Assembly (NCBI GenBank): GCA_947258555.1
Contig: CAMYJF010000008.1
Coordinates: 1 to 64,000 of the forward strand
DNA from: an uncultured Eudoraea sp.
GTDB lineage: Bacteria; Bacteroidota; Bacteroidia; Flavobacteriales; Flavobacteriaceae
DNA length: 64,000 nucleotides
Direction of reading: 5' to 3'
A model generated the notes under the pieces. The model did no database searches, was not told the origin of the DNA, and worked only from the letters and a program-made list of their open reading frames with translations. Below, one piece after another: positions 1 to 9,385 of this stretch. A program made the translations under genes and the position numbers. Position 1 is the stretch's first letter. Every line of letters begins with the position of its first letter.

Positions 1-1056
1 CTATTGGTTGGCCGTGAACGATCCAGAAATTATAACAAGCTCCATTACGATACCATTGCTAAACCCACCTGGGACAGATCAATTTTGGCCGAGCCATCTC
101 CAGGCTCACCATTTAAAACATTAAATGCCCTGGTCGCCCTCCAGGAAGGCGTTATTACTCCGAAAACAAAATTCCGTTGTTATAACGGATTCTATGTGGG
201 TAATAAAAAAAGAGGATGCCATTGCGGGGGTGGTGTACGAGACATGAACGTTGGTATTTACAGATCCTGCAATGCGTATTTTGCCGGAACATTCCGAAAG
301 ATCTATGACAAATTCAATACTACGGATGAGGGAATGGAGGTTTGGGAAAAGCATGTAGAAAGTTTTGGACTTGGCAACTATCTGGGTTATGACCTTCCCA
401 ACGGTCGCCCCGGTCGCATTCCCGGCGTATCGTACTATGATAATGTATATGGGGATAACCGCTGGGCGTCTTCATATATTATTTCAAATGCAATAGGTCA
501 GGGCGAAGTTGCAGCCACTCCTATTCAGCTGTCAAATATGACCGCTGCTATCGCAAACAGGGGGTATTTCTATACGCCACATATTATCAAAAAAATTGGG
601 GGTGAAGAGATCAGCATCGATAAATACACCACCCCGAAGCACACTACCATAAACAGGGAACATTTTGATCCTGTCGTCAAAGGAATGGCCGAAGTATATA
701 CCAGGGGAACAGCTAGATGGTTGAAAATTCCAGATATCGCAATAGCCGGGAAAACCGGTACTGTTGAAAATTTCACTATCATAAATGGAGAGAGAAAGCA
801 GCTTACGGACCATTCCATTTTTATTGCCTTTGCCCCGGTTGAAAATCCGAAGATAGCACTAGCCGTGTATATTGAACACGGATACTACGGCGCCCGGTAT
901 GCCGGACATATTGCTTCATTAATGATAGAAAAATATTTAAAAGGGGAGATCAGTCGGACTGATCTTGAAAAGCGGATGCTTGAAAAAACCCTTGAGCATG
1001 AATATGCTAAACCCTACAGCGGTGAAGATTTCAAGATAAACGAATATGTCTGGTAG
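1..1056 (+). CDS. mrdA: Penicillin-binding protein 2 (elongasome transpeptidase), C-terminal part
   Basis: The gene enters from the left edge, so only about 350 C-terminal residues are present. This is the DD-transpeptidase domain that cross-links peptidoglycan during cell elongation, in the periplasm and anchored to the inner membrane. All three active-site motifs are visible: the nucleophile motif S-P-F-K near fragment residue 35, S-C-N near 88 and K-T-G-T near 250. A short Cys-containing stretch lies between the first two motifs (C-Y-N-G ... C-H-C). The stop overlaps the start of rodA by 11 bases, which fits the usual mrdA-rodA pair in which RodA polymerises glycan and PBP2 cross-links it. 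The N-terminal anchor and dimerisation domain lie outside the window. Confidence 0.95.
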   Translation, partial: LLVGRERSRNYNKLHYDTIAKPTWDRSILAEPSPGSPFKTLNALVALQEGVITPKTKFRCYNGFYVGNKKRGCHCGGGVRDMNVGIYRSCNAYFAGTFRKIYDKFNTTDEGMEVWEKHVESFGLGNYLGYDLPNGRPGRIPGVSYYDNVYGDNRWASSYIISNAIGQGEVAATPIQLSNMTAAIANRGYFYTPHIIKKIGGEEISIDKYTTPKHTTINREHFDPVVKGMAEVYTRGTARWLKIPDIAIAGKTGTVENFTIINGERKQLTDHSIFIAFAPVENPKIALAVYIEHGYYGARYAGHIASLMIEKYLKGEISRTDLEKRMLEKTLEHEYAKPYSGEDFKINEYVW

Positions 1057-2320
1057 AACTTGGCTAGGGCGCATTGATTGGCTTAGTATTTTTCTTTTTC
1101 TTATTCTCACTGCCCTGGGCTGGGTAAGTATCTATTCCAGTACATTTTCTGAAGAACATGCTTCCATATTTGATTTTTCTCAACTTTATGGGAAACAATT
1201 TTTCTTTATTGGGCTCAGCTTAGTTGTCGCTATTGCTATTATGCTTGTAGAAAGTAATTTCTACGAACGATTTGGCAGCATCTTTTATATAGGGACCATG
1301 GTCCTCTTACTGGGATTATTTGTTTTTGGAAAGACAATTGCCGGAGCTACTTCATGGTACGATCTTGGATTCTTTAATCTGCAACCTTCCGAGCTGGCAA
1401 AATTTGCTACTGCCTTAGCGCTGGCAAAATATATGAGTGATATACAAACTGATATCAAACGCAGGAAAGATCAGCTCTATTCCTTCCTGATCATCCTCAT
1501 CCCGGTTTTATTGATCATCCCGCAACCGGATCCGGGAAGTGCCATGGTATTTCTCGCACTTATTTTTGTACTATTTCGCGAAGGGCTTCCCTTGTTCTAC
1601 CTGGCACTTGCATTTGTCTTTGTATTAATTTTTGCCACAACTCTAATGTTTGGCACTATCTGGGTTTCAATAGCGCTGGTTCTTATTCTGGCAATCTTCT
1701 TTATGGTGAAGAAAGCTACACTACGGATCCCGATCTTACCTATGGTTGGATTTCTGATCGTAGCCATAGGTTTCTCCTATTCTGTTAGTTTTATATTTGA
1801 TAATGTATTCGAACAGCGACATCGCGACAGGTTTGCACTTTGGTTGCGCTTAGAAAAAGACCCGGAAAAGCTGGAGGAGATCCGAAAGACTATCGGCTAT
1901 AATACATATCAATCAGAAAAAGCCATTGAATCCGGTGGTTTTTTTGGTAAGGGATTTTTAGAAGGAACCCGAACTAAGGGCGATTTCGTACCCGAGCAAC
2001 ACACCGACTATATTTTTACTACTATAGGAGAAGAATGGGGGTTTTTGGGCACTTCTCTTGTCGTTGTTTTATTTTCTTTATTGCTATTGAGACTAGTGAA
2101 TCTGGCAGAACGCCAAAAAACAGATTTTGCCCGGATGTATGGCTATGGTGTCATCTCCATATTGCTTATTCATTACTTTATAAACATCGGAATGGTCATT
2201 GGACTAATGCCTACAGTTGGTATCCCTTTGCCTTTCTTTAGCTATGGGGGTTCTGGCCTGTTAGGCTTTACAATCCTCCTCTTCGTTTTCCTGAAAATAG
2301 ATGCGAGTCGTTTAAATTGA
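1046..2320 (+). CDS. rodA: Rod shape-determining protein RodA (SEDS glycosyltransferase)
   Basis: This is a SEDS-family integral membrane protein of 424 residues with about ten hydrophobic segments. It polymerises lipid II into glycan strands during elongation, together with PBP2 encoded just upstream (overlapping start). Diagnostic segments are P-D-P-G-S-A-M-V near residue 165 and the family C-terminal signature F-S-Y-G-G-S-G near residue 395. The length is normal for RodA. Its TGA stop directly abuts the stop of the convergent nuclease gene, so the two stops form the palindrome TGATCA with no spacer. Confidence 0.95.
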   Translation: MSGRTWLGRIDWLSIFLFLILTALGWVSIYSSTFSEEHASIFDFSQLYGKQFFFIGLSLVVAIAIMLVESNFYERFGSIFYIGTMVLLLGLFVFGKTIAGATSWYDLGFFNLQPSELAKFATALALAKYMSDIQTDIKRRKDQLYSFLIILIPVLLIIPQPDPGSAMVFLALIFVLFREGLPLFYLALAFVFVLIFATTLMFGTIWVSIALVLILAIFFMVKKATLRIPILPMVGFLIVAIGFSYSVSFIFDNVFEQRHRDRFALWLRLEKDPEKLEEIRKTIGYNTYQSEKAIESGGFFGKGFLEGTRTKGDFVPEQHTDYIFTTIGEEWGFLGTSLVVVLFSLLLLRLVNLAERQKTDFARMYGYGVISILLIHYFINIGMVIGLMPTVGIPLPFFSYGGSGLLGFTILLFVFLKIDASRLN

Positions 2321-3136
2321 TCAGCGGAATTTCCAGCCTTTGCTGCTTACAGAACTTTCTAATTTGTCCTCTTGGATATTTGGAAGTTCTTCTAAAAAAT
2401 CGATACCTGTCAGGCGTTCTATTTCATCGACAGATACGACAAAATTTACAAGGGCCTGCTGTGATTCTTTATGCGGCATTAGAAAGGCAATTACTTCAAG
2501 ATCTTCCGCAGGCCCCCTGGTAATGATCTTAAAATAGGCATCTGGCACGGCAACATCTTCTTCCCCGATCACTTCCATACCACGCTCTAACACCCCTCCT
2601 ACCATCACCTGTAAATCTCCATATTGCTTGCACCAGGATCGAACCTGCATCTCGAGTCGGTTCCACACTCCGGCATTAAAATCATTGCGCTGGGGGCTGA
2701 TATTACTCGTATAGAAAGTTTGGTTATAAGCGTATTCGGAGAAGCGCCTGTCGCCGGCAGGGCAGAGATGGCCGCGGTCAAAACCTGAGCCCCGGTAATT
2801 CCGCCAATCTGCCGATTTAGTCCGCACTTTTGGGTCTTCAATAAAATAAGGACGTCTGCGATCATCGAAGGTCAGATGTGATTTCTTCAAATGATATGCT
2901 ACCCATTCTGCCTGTTCGTACCTTTCATTGTAAGAAAGCGTAAAATGATCATGGATTACAATATCTCCTGTGGTGGAAGTCGGCAGCAACAGTTCACCCT
3001 GGTATTCAGTCCTAACTGAAGTATCGGGAGAAGCGTATGGATCCGGAGTGTAAAAATTTTCAAATAGCCAGAAAGCCACTATAAAAAAGAGGATCAATCC
3101 GGTGTAGATCAATTTGTTTTTCTCTCGTTTCCGCAT
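2321..3136 (-). CDS. DNA/RNA non-specific endonuclease (NucA-type, bba-Me finger), membrane-anchored
   Basis: The protein has 271 residues with a single N-terminal hydrophobic anchor (about residues 9-25), so the catalytic part should face the periplasm or outside. The NUC family signature is present: D-R-G-H at residues 120-123 (His is the general base), then S-N-I-S-P-Q near 144-149 and N-R-L-E near 159-162, which includes the metal-binding Asn. The family cleaves DNA and RNA with Mg2+ and is used for nutrient scavenging or defence. It stands alone, divergent from msrB with a 95-base gap. There is no immunity-type partner next to it, so a toxin role is not supported. Confidence 0.9.
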   Translation of the reverse strand: MRKREKNKLIYTGLILFFIVAFWLFENFYTPDPYASPDTSVRTEYQGELLLPTSTTGDIVIHDHFTLSYNERYEQAEWVAYHLKKSHLTFDDRRRPYFIEDPKVRTKSADWRNYRGSGFDRGHLCPAGDRRFSEYAYNQTFYTSNISPQRNDFNAGVWNRLEMQVRSWCKQYGDLQVMVGGVLERGMEVIGEEDVAVPDAYFKIITRGPAEDLEVIAFLMPHKESQQALVNFVVSVDEIERLTGIDFLEELPNIQEDKLESSVSSKGWKFR

Positions 3137-3231
3137 AGGTCTTACTTGCTTTGCAAATAACGGAAAATAAGTACATACTAACGTAAGGTGAGTGCTGTAT
3201 AAGCGACTAAGGATTCCTATATTTATACTCT

Positions 3232-3699
3232 ATGAAAGAAGCAAAAGAACTCAATTGGAAGGATATCATCCACTATGCCACCAAGGGCAATCCTGCACCT
3301 GTACGGAGAGTCGAAAAAACACCTGAAGAATGGCAGGAAATCCTGACCCCCCAGCAATTCAGGATCACCCGAATGAAGGGTACAGAAGCTCCTCATTCCG
3401 GGGCGCTCTGCAGTATTCATGAGCCAGGGAAGTACGGCTGTGTTTGTTGTCAGACTTTGCTGTTTGATTCTAGCTTAAAATTTGAATCCGGCACAGGCTG
3501 GCCAAGTTTTACGCAGCCCATAGAATACAATGCGATTAAGTACCACAAGGATACCAGCTTTGGAATGATCCGGGTTGAGGTCCTTTGCAATACTTGTGAC
3601 GCACATTTAGGTCATGTATTTCCTGACGGTCCCGAGCCTGGTGGTCTCCGTTATTGTGTGAATTCTGAATCACTGATCTTAGAAACCGACATTTCATGA
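3232..3699 (+). CDS. msrB: Peptide-methionine (R)-S-oxide reductase
   Basis: MsrB reduces the R epimer of methionine sulfoxide in proteins, with thioredoxin as reductant. The sequence shows the two zinc Cys pairs (C-V-C-C near residue 72 and C-N-T-C near 122) and the catalytic Cys in R-Y-C-V-N-S near 144. It has no signal peptide, so it should be cytoplasmic. The stop overlaps the msrA start (ATGA), giving a coupled MsrB-MsrA pair that repairs both epimers. A promoter-like TATATTTA box ends seven bases before the ATG, which would imply a very short leader. Confidence 0.95.
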   Translation: MKEAKELNWKDIIHYATKGNPAPVRRVEKTPEEWQEILTPQQFRITRMKGTEAPHSGALCSIHEPGKYGCVCCQTLLFDSSLKFESGTGWPSFTQPIEYNAIKYHKDTSFGMIRVEVLCNTCDAHLGHVFPDGPEPGGLRYCVNSESLILETDIS

Positions 3700-4232
3700 A
3701 ATCATCCCTGGAGAAAGCCACACTTGGAGGAGGATGCTTCTGGTGCACCGAAGCTATATTTATAGAATTGAAGGGAATAGACCGGGTTGTTCCGGGTTAT
3801 ATTGGAGGAGATGCCCCAGGCAAACCAACGTATAGGGAGGTTTGTTCTGGCCTGACCGGTTATGCTGAAGCTATTGAGGTATATTTTAATCCTGCCGATA
3901 TCAGCTACAATGACATCCTCACCATCTTCATGACCACTCATGACCCAACTACCTTAAACAGGCAGGGTGCAGATGTAGGGACCCAATACAGATCGGCTAT
4001 TTTTTATCATTCTGCTGAACAAAAAGAAATAGCTGAAATCGTGATCAAAGAACTGGGGGCTTATTTTGACGATAAGATCGTGACAGAAATAACAGAGGAG
4101 TCAACCTTTTATGAAGCCGAAGACTATCATCATGATTACTACAATCAAAATAGGGAGCAAGGATATTGCAATGCGGTGATCAGCCCCAAATTGACAAAGT
4201 TCAGAAAAGCGTACGCATCCTTCCTAAAATAA
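3696..4232 (+). CDS. msrA: Peptide-methionine (S)-S-oxide reductase
   Basis: MsrA reduces the S epimer of methionine sulfoxide. The catalytic motif G-G-G-C-F-W-C lies near residues 11-17 of a 178-residue protein, the normal size for a single-domain bacterial MsrA. Conserved S-G-x-T-G-Y-A-E and the G-T-Q-Y-R-S segment follow. The start overlaps the msrB stop by four bases, so translation is probably coupled. The gene ends just before a hairpin whose T-run serves the opposite strand. Confidence 0.95.
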   Translation: MKSSLEKATLGGGCFWCTEAIFIELKGIDRVVPGYIGGDAPGKPTYREVCSGLTGYAEAIEVYFNPADISYNDILTIFMTTHDPTTLNRQGADVGTQYRSAIFYHSAEQKEIAEIVIKELGAYFDDKIVTEITEESTFYEAEDYHHDYYNQNREQGYCNAVISPKLTKFRKAYASFLK

Positions 4233-4234
4233 AA

Positions 4235-4255
4235 ATCCCCGGACTAACCGGGGAT
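4235..4255 (-). terminator. Intrinsic terminator of the tail-specific protease gene
   Basis: This is a perfect 8-bp stem (ATCCCCGG/CCGGGGAT) with a 5-base loop. Read on the minus strand, the stem is followed by TTTTT. It sits 22 bases past the stop of the minus-strand protease gene and three bases past the msrA stop, so it may also slow plus-strand transcripts, although the plus-strand T-run is poor. Confidence 0.85.
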
Positions 4256-4276
4256 CTTCTATGATATTGAGGTGTG

Positions 4277-6406
4277 TTATCCTTTTACAGACGCCACCTT
4301 GGCATTGCGTATATTATTTAACATAAGATCCTCAAGCACATTGATCGCTTCTTCAATATATACATCTTTAGCCAGGTTCTCATGCCAACGCTTTCTCTTT
4401 TCGCGAAGCACTTCATCTTCCATGAATAGGGCTTCTTCATATTTTAAAGACTGGAACGTCAACTCAGAATCGTATTCTGAGATCGACTTAAAATACTGCG
4501 ATTGTTCCTTATCCTTTTCTTCTTCGGCTTTATAAGCTGAATAGTTAAGAGAGATCGTAGTTTCTTCTTGTTGTTGTTTCAGCCATTTCGCATTTTGTTC
4601 GATCAAATTGATCTGAGGATTTCCTGTCATCCTTTCATTGCTACTTGCAATGGTGGCTTCATAATCTATATAGCCATTCCAGGGTTCATAATCTGCCGGT
4701 GGGATCTCATCCCATGCCAATGGGTTTTGCTGATCTTTTTCACCAAGGTCTATATAGCTATACTTGTCCGGAACGATCACATCGCTCTTAACACCTTCTA
4801 GTTGAGTAGAACCACCATTAATACGGTAGAACTTTTGTGTCGTTAATTTGATAGCACCGAGGTCTCCAAATTCATTTCCACGAACAATGTTTTCCAAGGG
4901 GATCACATTCTGAACAGTCCCTTTCCCAAACGTTTGCTTGCTTCCAATTACAATAGCTCTTTTATAATCCTGCATGGCAGCAGCAAGGATCTCGGAGGCG
5001 GATGCAGAAAGCTCATTTACCAAAATGACCAGCGGACCATCCCACTGAATGCGTTCATCTTTATCTTCATAAACTTCCCTGTCACTTCCAGATGACCGAA
5101 CCTGAACGATGGGGCCTTCTTTAATAAACAAGCCAGCCATCTCAACTACGGTTTTTAAAGATCCTCCACCATTATCACGCAGGTCAAGAACAAGGCCTTC
5201 CATGCCTTCCTCTTTTAATCTGTCTACCTCTTTGGCAACATCTGTTGCGGCATTACGCTCTGTATAATCTTCAAAATCCACATAGAATTTTGGAAGATTG
5301 ATCAGGCCATATTTTTTATCCTCTTTTAATACAGTTGCCGATTTGGCATAGGATTCTTCCAGGACAACTACATCACGGGTAATAGATATTTCTTCAACGG
5401 TACCATCGACTCTGCGAACAGTTAGATCGACAACAGTGCCTTTTGGGCCTTTGATCAGCTGAATAGCATCATCCAGGCGCATTCCTACAATATCCACGGC
5501 AGATCCACCGTCTTGTGCTACTTTGATGATCTCATCACCAACTTCCAATTTTTGATCACGCCAAACTGGGCCTCCGGAAATGATCTCCACGATCTTTGCT
5601 CCTTCAGGCTTCTTTTGCAGCCGGGCACCGATCCCTTCAAACTTACCGGACATACCTATATTGAATCGATCTCTATCTCTTGGTGCGAAGTAGTATGTAT
5701 GAGGATCAAATTCGTCTACGATGGTATTGATGTACTGTACAAACCAATCCTTGCGTTCCATGTCTCCTACAAAATCAAAAAACTCATTCAGGGTATTCAG
5801 GGTAACTTCTCTTGCTTCTAACTCAATATCTGTAGAAGATTTGAGTTCATAGGACGAATCATCCTCCTTCTTCTGGCCATCATTTTTTATCTTCCCATCA
5901 TAGGTGCCAATGGTAGCATATTTCAATTGTTTCCTCCAACGTTCTTTAAGTTCATTCTTCGTAGTCGCATAGTATTGTTCGTTGTAGTCAATATCGATCG
6001 TCTCTTCTTTAGAATAATCAAAAGGTTCCTCTAATACTTCCTTGTAAATCCCCGTTGCTTCATCCATACGAAGCATGAGTCGGTCGTACACCTGACTAAA
6101 AAAGCCGATCTCAGTATTTTTTATCTGATCATCGATCTGAAATTTGTATTGTTCAAATTCCATGATATCCTCTTCAAGAAAATATCGTTTCGTAGGATCA
6201 ATAACATTGATAAAATCTTCAAATACGCTGACAGAAAAATCATCGTCTATATCCTTGGGTTCATAATGACCTCTTTCCAGGACATAGGTGATCAGGTCGA
6301 GCAAGAGCTTGTCCTTGTCATCGTTTTCAAAAGATTTATTGGTAAAACTACAAGAGGCTACTGCAATCAGTATTACTAGGAATGCCAGCACTAAATTCTT
6401 TTTCAT
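4277..6406 (-). CDS. prc: Carboxy-terminal processing (tail-specific) protease, Prc-type lipoprotein
   Basis: This S41-family periplasmic serine protease trims or degrades proteins from their C-terminus and is linked to envelope quality control. From the chosen ATG the protein starts M-K-K-N-L-V-L and has a lipobox A-V-A-S-C, so it should be lipid-anchored. A start seven codons upstream (position 6427) is possible but less typical. A PDZ domain follows (roughly residues 258-340 in the longer numbering). The catalytic dyad is Ser in N-E-L-S-A-S-A-S-E (near 476) and Lys in T-F-G-K-G-T-V-Q (502). About 150 C-terminal residues match the Prc/DUF3340 extension rich in Glu and Lys. The size of about 710 residues is as expected for Prc. 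Confidence 0.93.
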   Translation of the reverse strand: MKKNLVLAFLVILIAVASCSFTNKSFENDDKDKLLLDLITYVLERGHYEPKDIDDDFSVSVFEDFINVIDPTKRYFLEEDIMEFEQYKFQIDDQIKNTEIGFFSQVYDRLMLRMDEATGIYKEVLEEPFDYSKEETIDIDYNEQYYATTKNELKERWRKQLKYATIGTYDGKIKNDGQKKEDDSSYELKSSTDIELEAREVTLNTLNEFFDFVGDMERKDWFVQYINTIVDEFDPHTYYFAPRDRDRFNIGMSGKFEGIGARLQKKPEGAKIVEIISGGPVWRDQKLEVGDEIIKVAQDGGSAVDIVGMRLDDAIQLIKGPKGTVVDLTVRRVDGTVEEISITRDVVVLEESYAKSATVLKEDKKYGLINLPKFYVDFEDYTERNAATDVAKEVDRLKEEGMEGLVLDLRDNGGGSLKTVVEMAGLFIKEGPIVQVRSSGSDREVYEDKDERIQWDGPLVILVNELSASASEILAAAMQDYKRAIVIGSKQTFGKGTVQNVIPLENIVRGNEFGDLGAIKLTTQKFYRINGGSTQLEGVKSDVIVPDKYSYIDLGEKDQQNPLAWDEIPPADYEPWNGYIDYEATIASSNERMTGNPQINLIEQNAKWLKQQQEETTISLNYSAYKAEEEKDKEQSQYFKSISEYDSELTFQSLKYEEALFMEDEVLREKRKRWHENLAKDVYIEEAINVLEDLMLNNIRNAKVASVKG

Positions 6407-6574
6407 GAATGTGTTATTAAGTTTCATCTTCCCGTAATCTTTCCAGTATTTGGGGGATTGTGACCTAATTAAAGATAGTTAATTCCCCAAGATATTGAAA
6501 AAACTATGCCAGAATCGATCCTGGCAGCTAATTTTTTGTTAAACAACAACAAAAAAATATCTTCTTTAAAAACG

Positions 6575-6582
6575 TATTTTTG
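6575..6582 (+). promoter_or_regulatory. Bacteroidota -7 box upstream of surE
   Basis: TATTTTTG matches the Bacteroidota sigma consensus TAnnTTTG exactly. It ends 18 bases before the chosen surE ATG, which implies a leader of roughly ten bases and argues against the alternative start seven codons upstream, which lies inside the box. I see no clear -33 TTTG at the right distance. Confidence 0.6.
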
Positions 6583-6600
6583 TACAATAAAGTATTCCTT

Positions 6601-7386
6601 ATGACAAAACCCCTTATCCTCGTTACGAATGATGATGGAATTACCGCTCCGGGATTACGTGCACTCGTTCGTTTTATGAAGGAAATTGGGGATGTGATCG
6701 TAGTTGCACCTGATAGTCCACAGTCCGGAATGGGACATGCTATTACCCTGGACAGCACACTGCATACAGAACGGGTGGTGATCGATAAAACGCATGGGGC
6801 CAATGAAGAATACAGCTGCAGTGGAACACCGGCCGATTGTGTAAAATTAGCCCTTCAGGAATTACTCCCCAGAACACCCGATTTATGTGTCAGTGGTATC
6901 AACCACGGGTCCAATTCCTCTATTAATGTGATCTATTCAGGCACCATGAGTGCCGCTATTGAAGCCGGTATCGAAGGCATTCCGGCTATTGGATTTTCCC
7001 TGTGCGACTATTCATGGGAGGCCAATTTTGAATTGGCATCAAGCTATGTCAAGCAGATCGTAAGCCAGGCGCTCTTGCATAAGATCCCAAAGGGAGTTGT
7101 GCTCAATGTCAATATTCCCAAGACGGAAAAAGAAAGTCCGAAAGGGATCCGAATTTGCAGGCAAGCACGTGCAAACTGGAAAGAAAGGTTCGATAAACGT
7201 ATCAGCCCGATGGGAAAAGATTATTATTGGCTGACCGGAGAATTTGAATTACTGGACAAGGGAAAGGATACAGATGAATGGGCACTTGCAAATGGATATA
7301 TCAGTGTAGTCCCAACTCAATTCGACCTTACAGCCCATCACGTAATAGACGATCTAAACCAATGGAACATTCATGAACAGGAATAA
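6601..7386 (+). CDS. surE: 5'-nucleotidase / polyphosphatase SurE
   Basis: SurE dephosphorylates nucleoside 5'- and 3'-monophosphates and is tied to stationary-phase survival. The metal-binding N-terminus L-V-T-N-D-D-G is at residues 6-12 from this start. The conserved S-G-x-N-x-G-x-N (as S-G-I-N-H-G-S-N) and S-G-T-P-A-D-C-V segments are present. The ATG at 6601 is preferred because the upstream in-frame ATG overlaps a consensus promoter box and adds residues not seen in the family. It is the first gene of a run with overlapping or near-overlapping starts reaching comEC. Confidence 0.95.
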   Translation: MTKPLILVTNDDGITAPGLRALVRFMKEIGDVIVVAPDSPQSGMGHAITLDSTLHTERVVIDKTHGANEEYSCSGTPADCVKLALQELLPRTPDLCVSGINHGSNSSINVIYSGTMSAAIEAGIEGIPAIGFSLCDYSWEANFELASSYVKQIVSQALLHKIPKGVVLNVNIPKTEKESPKGIRICRQARANWKERFDKRISPMGKDYYWLTGEFELLDKGKDTDEWALANGYISVVPTQFDLTAHHVIDDLNQWNIHEQE

Positions 7387-7657
7387 AGAAATATTGATAG
7401 GCCTTGTTGTCGGCTTTATTGCCAATGCCATCGGAACAATTTTATATATATTTTTCTTTGTTGATCTGGCCATTTCGGAGGCATTTAAGGCCGCGGTAGA
7501 GCAAGGTTCGTTAGGAAGTATTTTAGCCCTGGGAGCCATATTAAACCTGGTCGCGTTTTTTGGATTTTTAAAGATCAGGCGCGATGACAGAGCCAAAGGC
7601 GTCTTGATCGCAACCCTGGTGACAGCACTGTTGATCCTTTTCTTCAAAGTATTCTGA
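7373..7657 (+). CDS. Small integral membrane protein, unknown function
   Basis: The 94-residue protein has three likely membrane segments (about 7-28, 48-66 and 76-93) and a basic cytoplasmic loop K-I-R-R-D-D-R-A-K between the second and third. I do not recognise a named family. It overlaps surE by 14 bases and its TGA overlaps the ATG of lpxB, so it is translated as part of this operon. That position suggests an envelope-related role, but this is inference only. Confidence 0.8.
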   Translation: MNRNKEILIGLVVGFIANAIGTILYIFFFVDLAISEAFKAAVEQGSLGSILALGAILNLVAFFGFLKIRRDDRAKGVLIATLVTALLILFFKVF

Positions 7658-8766
7658 TGAAGTATTACATTATTTCCGGGGAAGCCTCAGGCGACCTGCA
7701 CGGGTCTAATCTGATCCGTGCCTTGAAATCCATGGATCCGGATGCGCAGTTCCGCGGTTGGGGTGGAGATCAAATGGAAGAAGCCGGGACCACTCTGGTC
7801 AGGCATATTAAAGAAACCGCTTTTATGGGGTTTTTGGAGGTCCTGCTTAATGTGCGAACGATCGCCGGGAATATACGTCAGTGTAAGGAAGATATTGAAG
7901 CCTATCAGCCCGATGCCCTGATATTTATTGATTATTCAGGCTTTAACCTAAGAATAGCACAATGGGCAAAGCCCAAAGGATTTAATACGCATTATTACAT
8001 TTCACCTCAGCTCTGGGCCTCGAGGGCCAATCGGATCGAAAAGATCAAAAAATATATTGATCATATGTATGTGATCCTCCCCTTCGAACAGGCATTTTAT
8101 GCTTCGCACGGTTTTGAAGTGAATTATGTGGGACACCCATTACTAGATGCCATCCAGCGCATGAAGCCTGTCTCAAAAGAGCAATTTCTTTCTTCCCATG
8201 ATCTATTGCCTGATAGACAGATCATTGCCTTATTGCCCGGGAGTCGCAAACAAGAGATCCAAAAAGTTTTGCCGGTGATGTTGTCAGTTGCTTCATCCTT
8301 TCCCGAATATCAATTTGTAATTGCAGGTGCCCCGAATATTGATGCTGAATTTTATCGATCCTTTATTTCGACAACCCCTGTTACGATCATTCATAATGAT
8401 ACCTATTCTCTCTTGAGCCAGGCCTATGCAGCCTTGGTAACCAGTGGTACTGCAACATTGGAAACCGCTCTTTTTAAAGTGCCGCAGGTAGTGTGTTATA
8501 AGGGAAGCTGGTTTTCCTACCAGATCGCCAGGCGCTTGATCACCCTGGATTATATCTCCCTGGTAAACCTGATCATGGATAAAGAAGTGGTCAAAGAGCT
8601 CATCCAAAAAGATCTTACACGCCAAAATATCGAGGCAGAATTAAAGAAAATTTTATCCGGACCTGAAAGGGAATTGCAAAAAACGGCCTATAATTTGCTG
8701 GAGCAAAGACTAGGATCAAGCGGTGCCAGCGAACGGGCTGCCGGGTTGATCATTGAAAATTCTTAA
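7657..8766 (+). CDS. lpxB: Lipid-A-disaccharide synthase
   Basis: LpxB (GT19) joins UDP-2,3-diacylglucosamine and lipid X to form the lipid A disaccharide at the inner face of the inner membrane. Recognised segments are the N-terminal I-S-G-E-A-S-G-D-L-H-G (residues 5-15), Y-Y-I-S-P-Q-L-W-A-S-R near 110-120, and the C-terminal donor site S-G-T-A-T-L-E-T-A near 265. The 369 residues are normal. Start and stop overlap both neighbours. The link to lptC elsewhere in the window is functional only: LpxB makes lipid A and LptC helps export the finished LPS. Confidence 0.95.
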   Translation: MKYYIISGEASGDLHGSNLIRALKSMDPDAQFRGWGGDQMEEAGTTLVRHIKETAFMGFLEVLLNVRTIAGNIRQCKEDIEAYQPDALIFIDYSGFNLRIAQWAKPKGFNTHYYISPQLWASRANRIEKIKKYIDHMYVILPFEQAFYASHGFEVNYVGHPLLDAIQRMKPVSKEQFLSSHDLLPDRQIIALLPGSRKQEIQKVLPVMLSVASSFPEYQFVIAGAPNIDAEFYRSFISTTPVTIIHNDTYSLLSQAYAALVTSGTATLETALFKVPQVVCYKGSWFSYQIARRLITLDYISLVNLIMDKEVVKELIQKDLTRQNIEAELKKILSGPERELQKTAYNLLEQRLGSSGASERAAGLIIENS

Positions 8767-8770
8767 TTTT

Positions 8771-9382
8771 ATGCTCATCAGTCGGATAGGCCAATATAAA
8801 TTCGCTTACTATGTCGGAGGAGTTCTTTTGATCACTCAACTCAGTAGTTGTGGTGTAGTCAAGAAGAAAACCACTTACGGCAAAAACCCTTCTATTACGG
8901 TGGAAGCAGGCGAAGATCCAACAGCCGAATCCCGGGACATACTAACAAACGGAGAGGCACTAGAGGAAGATGGATCAAGCGCCGAGTACCTAGAATTAGG
9001 TAAAGCCGAAGAGATCATTGAAACAGCTTTGGAATATTCCGGTGTCCGCTATAAATACGGCGGCATCACAAAACGAGGCATGGATTGTTCCGGCCTGCTG
9101 TATGTATCCTTCACTACCCATGACATTGCCATTCCGCGAGTTTCCCATCAGATCTTTGACCAGGCAGATCCTATAAAAATGAAAGAAGTTACCAAGGGAG
9201 ATCTGTTATTTTTTAAAACCAACAGGCGTGGTAAACGCATCAATCATGTTGGTCTGGTAGTAGATATTCAAGATGATGAGATAAAATTTATTCATTCCAC
9301 TTCTTCCCGTGGAGTTATCGTTTCTTCCCTCAAAGAGGGGTACTGGAATAGCGCCTTTGTCAAGGCAGCCCGTATCCTCTAG
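8771..9382 (+). CDS. NlpC/P60 (C40) cell-wall peptidase, lipoprotein
   Basis: This is a predicted gamma-D-glutamyl-diamino-acid endopeptidase of peptidoglycan, lipid-anchored in the envelope. From the ATG chosen here a signal peptide ends in a lipobox L-S-S-C (Cys near residue 27). An in-frame TTG six codons upstream, inside lpxB, is less likely. After a linker rich in Glu, Asp and Ser comes the C40 domain, with catalytic Cys in G-M-D-C-S-G (about 106) and His in I-N-H-V-G (about 159). A second His follows in I-H-S-T-S-S. It lies between lpxB and comEC in the same operon, and a start five bases past the lpxB stop fits coupled translation. Confidence 0.9.
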   Translation: MLISRIGQYKFAYYVGGVLLITQLSSCGVVKKKTTYGKNPSITVEAGEDPTAESRDILTNGEALEEDGSSAEYLELGKAEEIIETALEYSGVRYKYGGITKRGMDCSGLLYVSFTTHDIAIPRVSHQIFDQADPIKMKEVTKGDLLFFKTNRRGKRINHVGLVVDIQDDEIKFIHSTSSRGVIVSSLKEGYWNSAFVKAARIL

Positions 9383-9385
9383 GTA

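Noticed and set aside
2321-3136. The DNA/RNA non-specific nuclease as a secreted toxin with an immunity gene
   Set aside because: It has only an N-terminal membrane anchor, no toxin-delivery domain and no small partner gene on either side.
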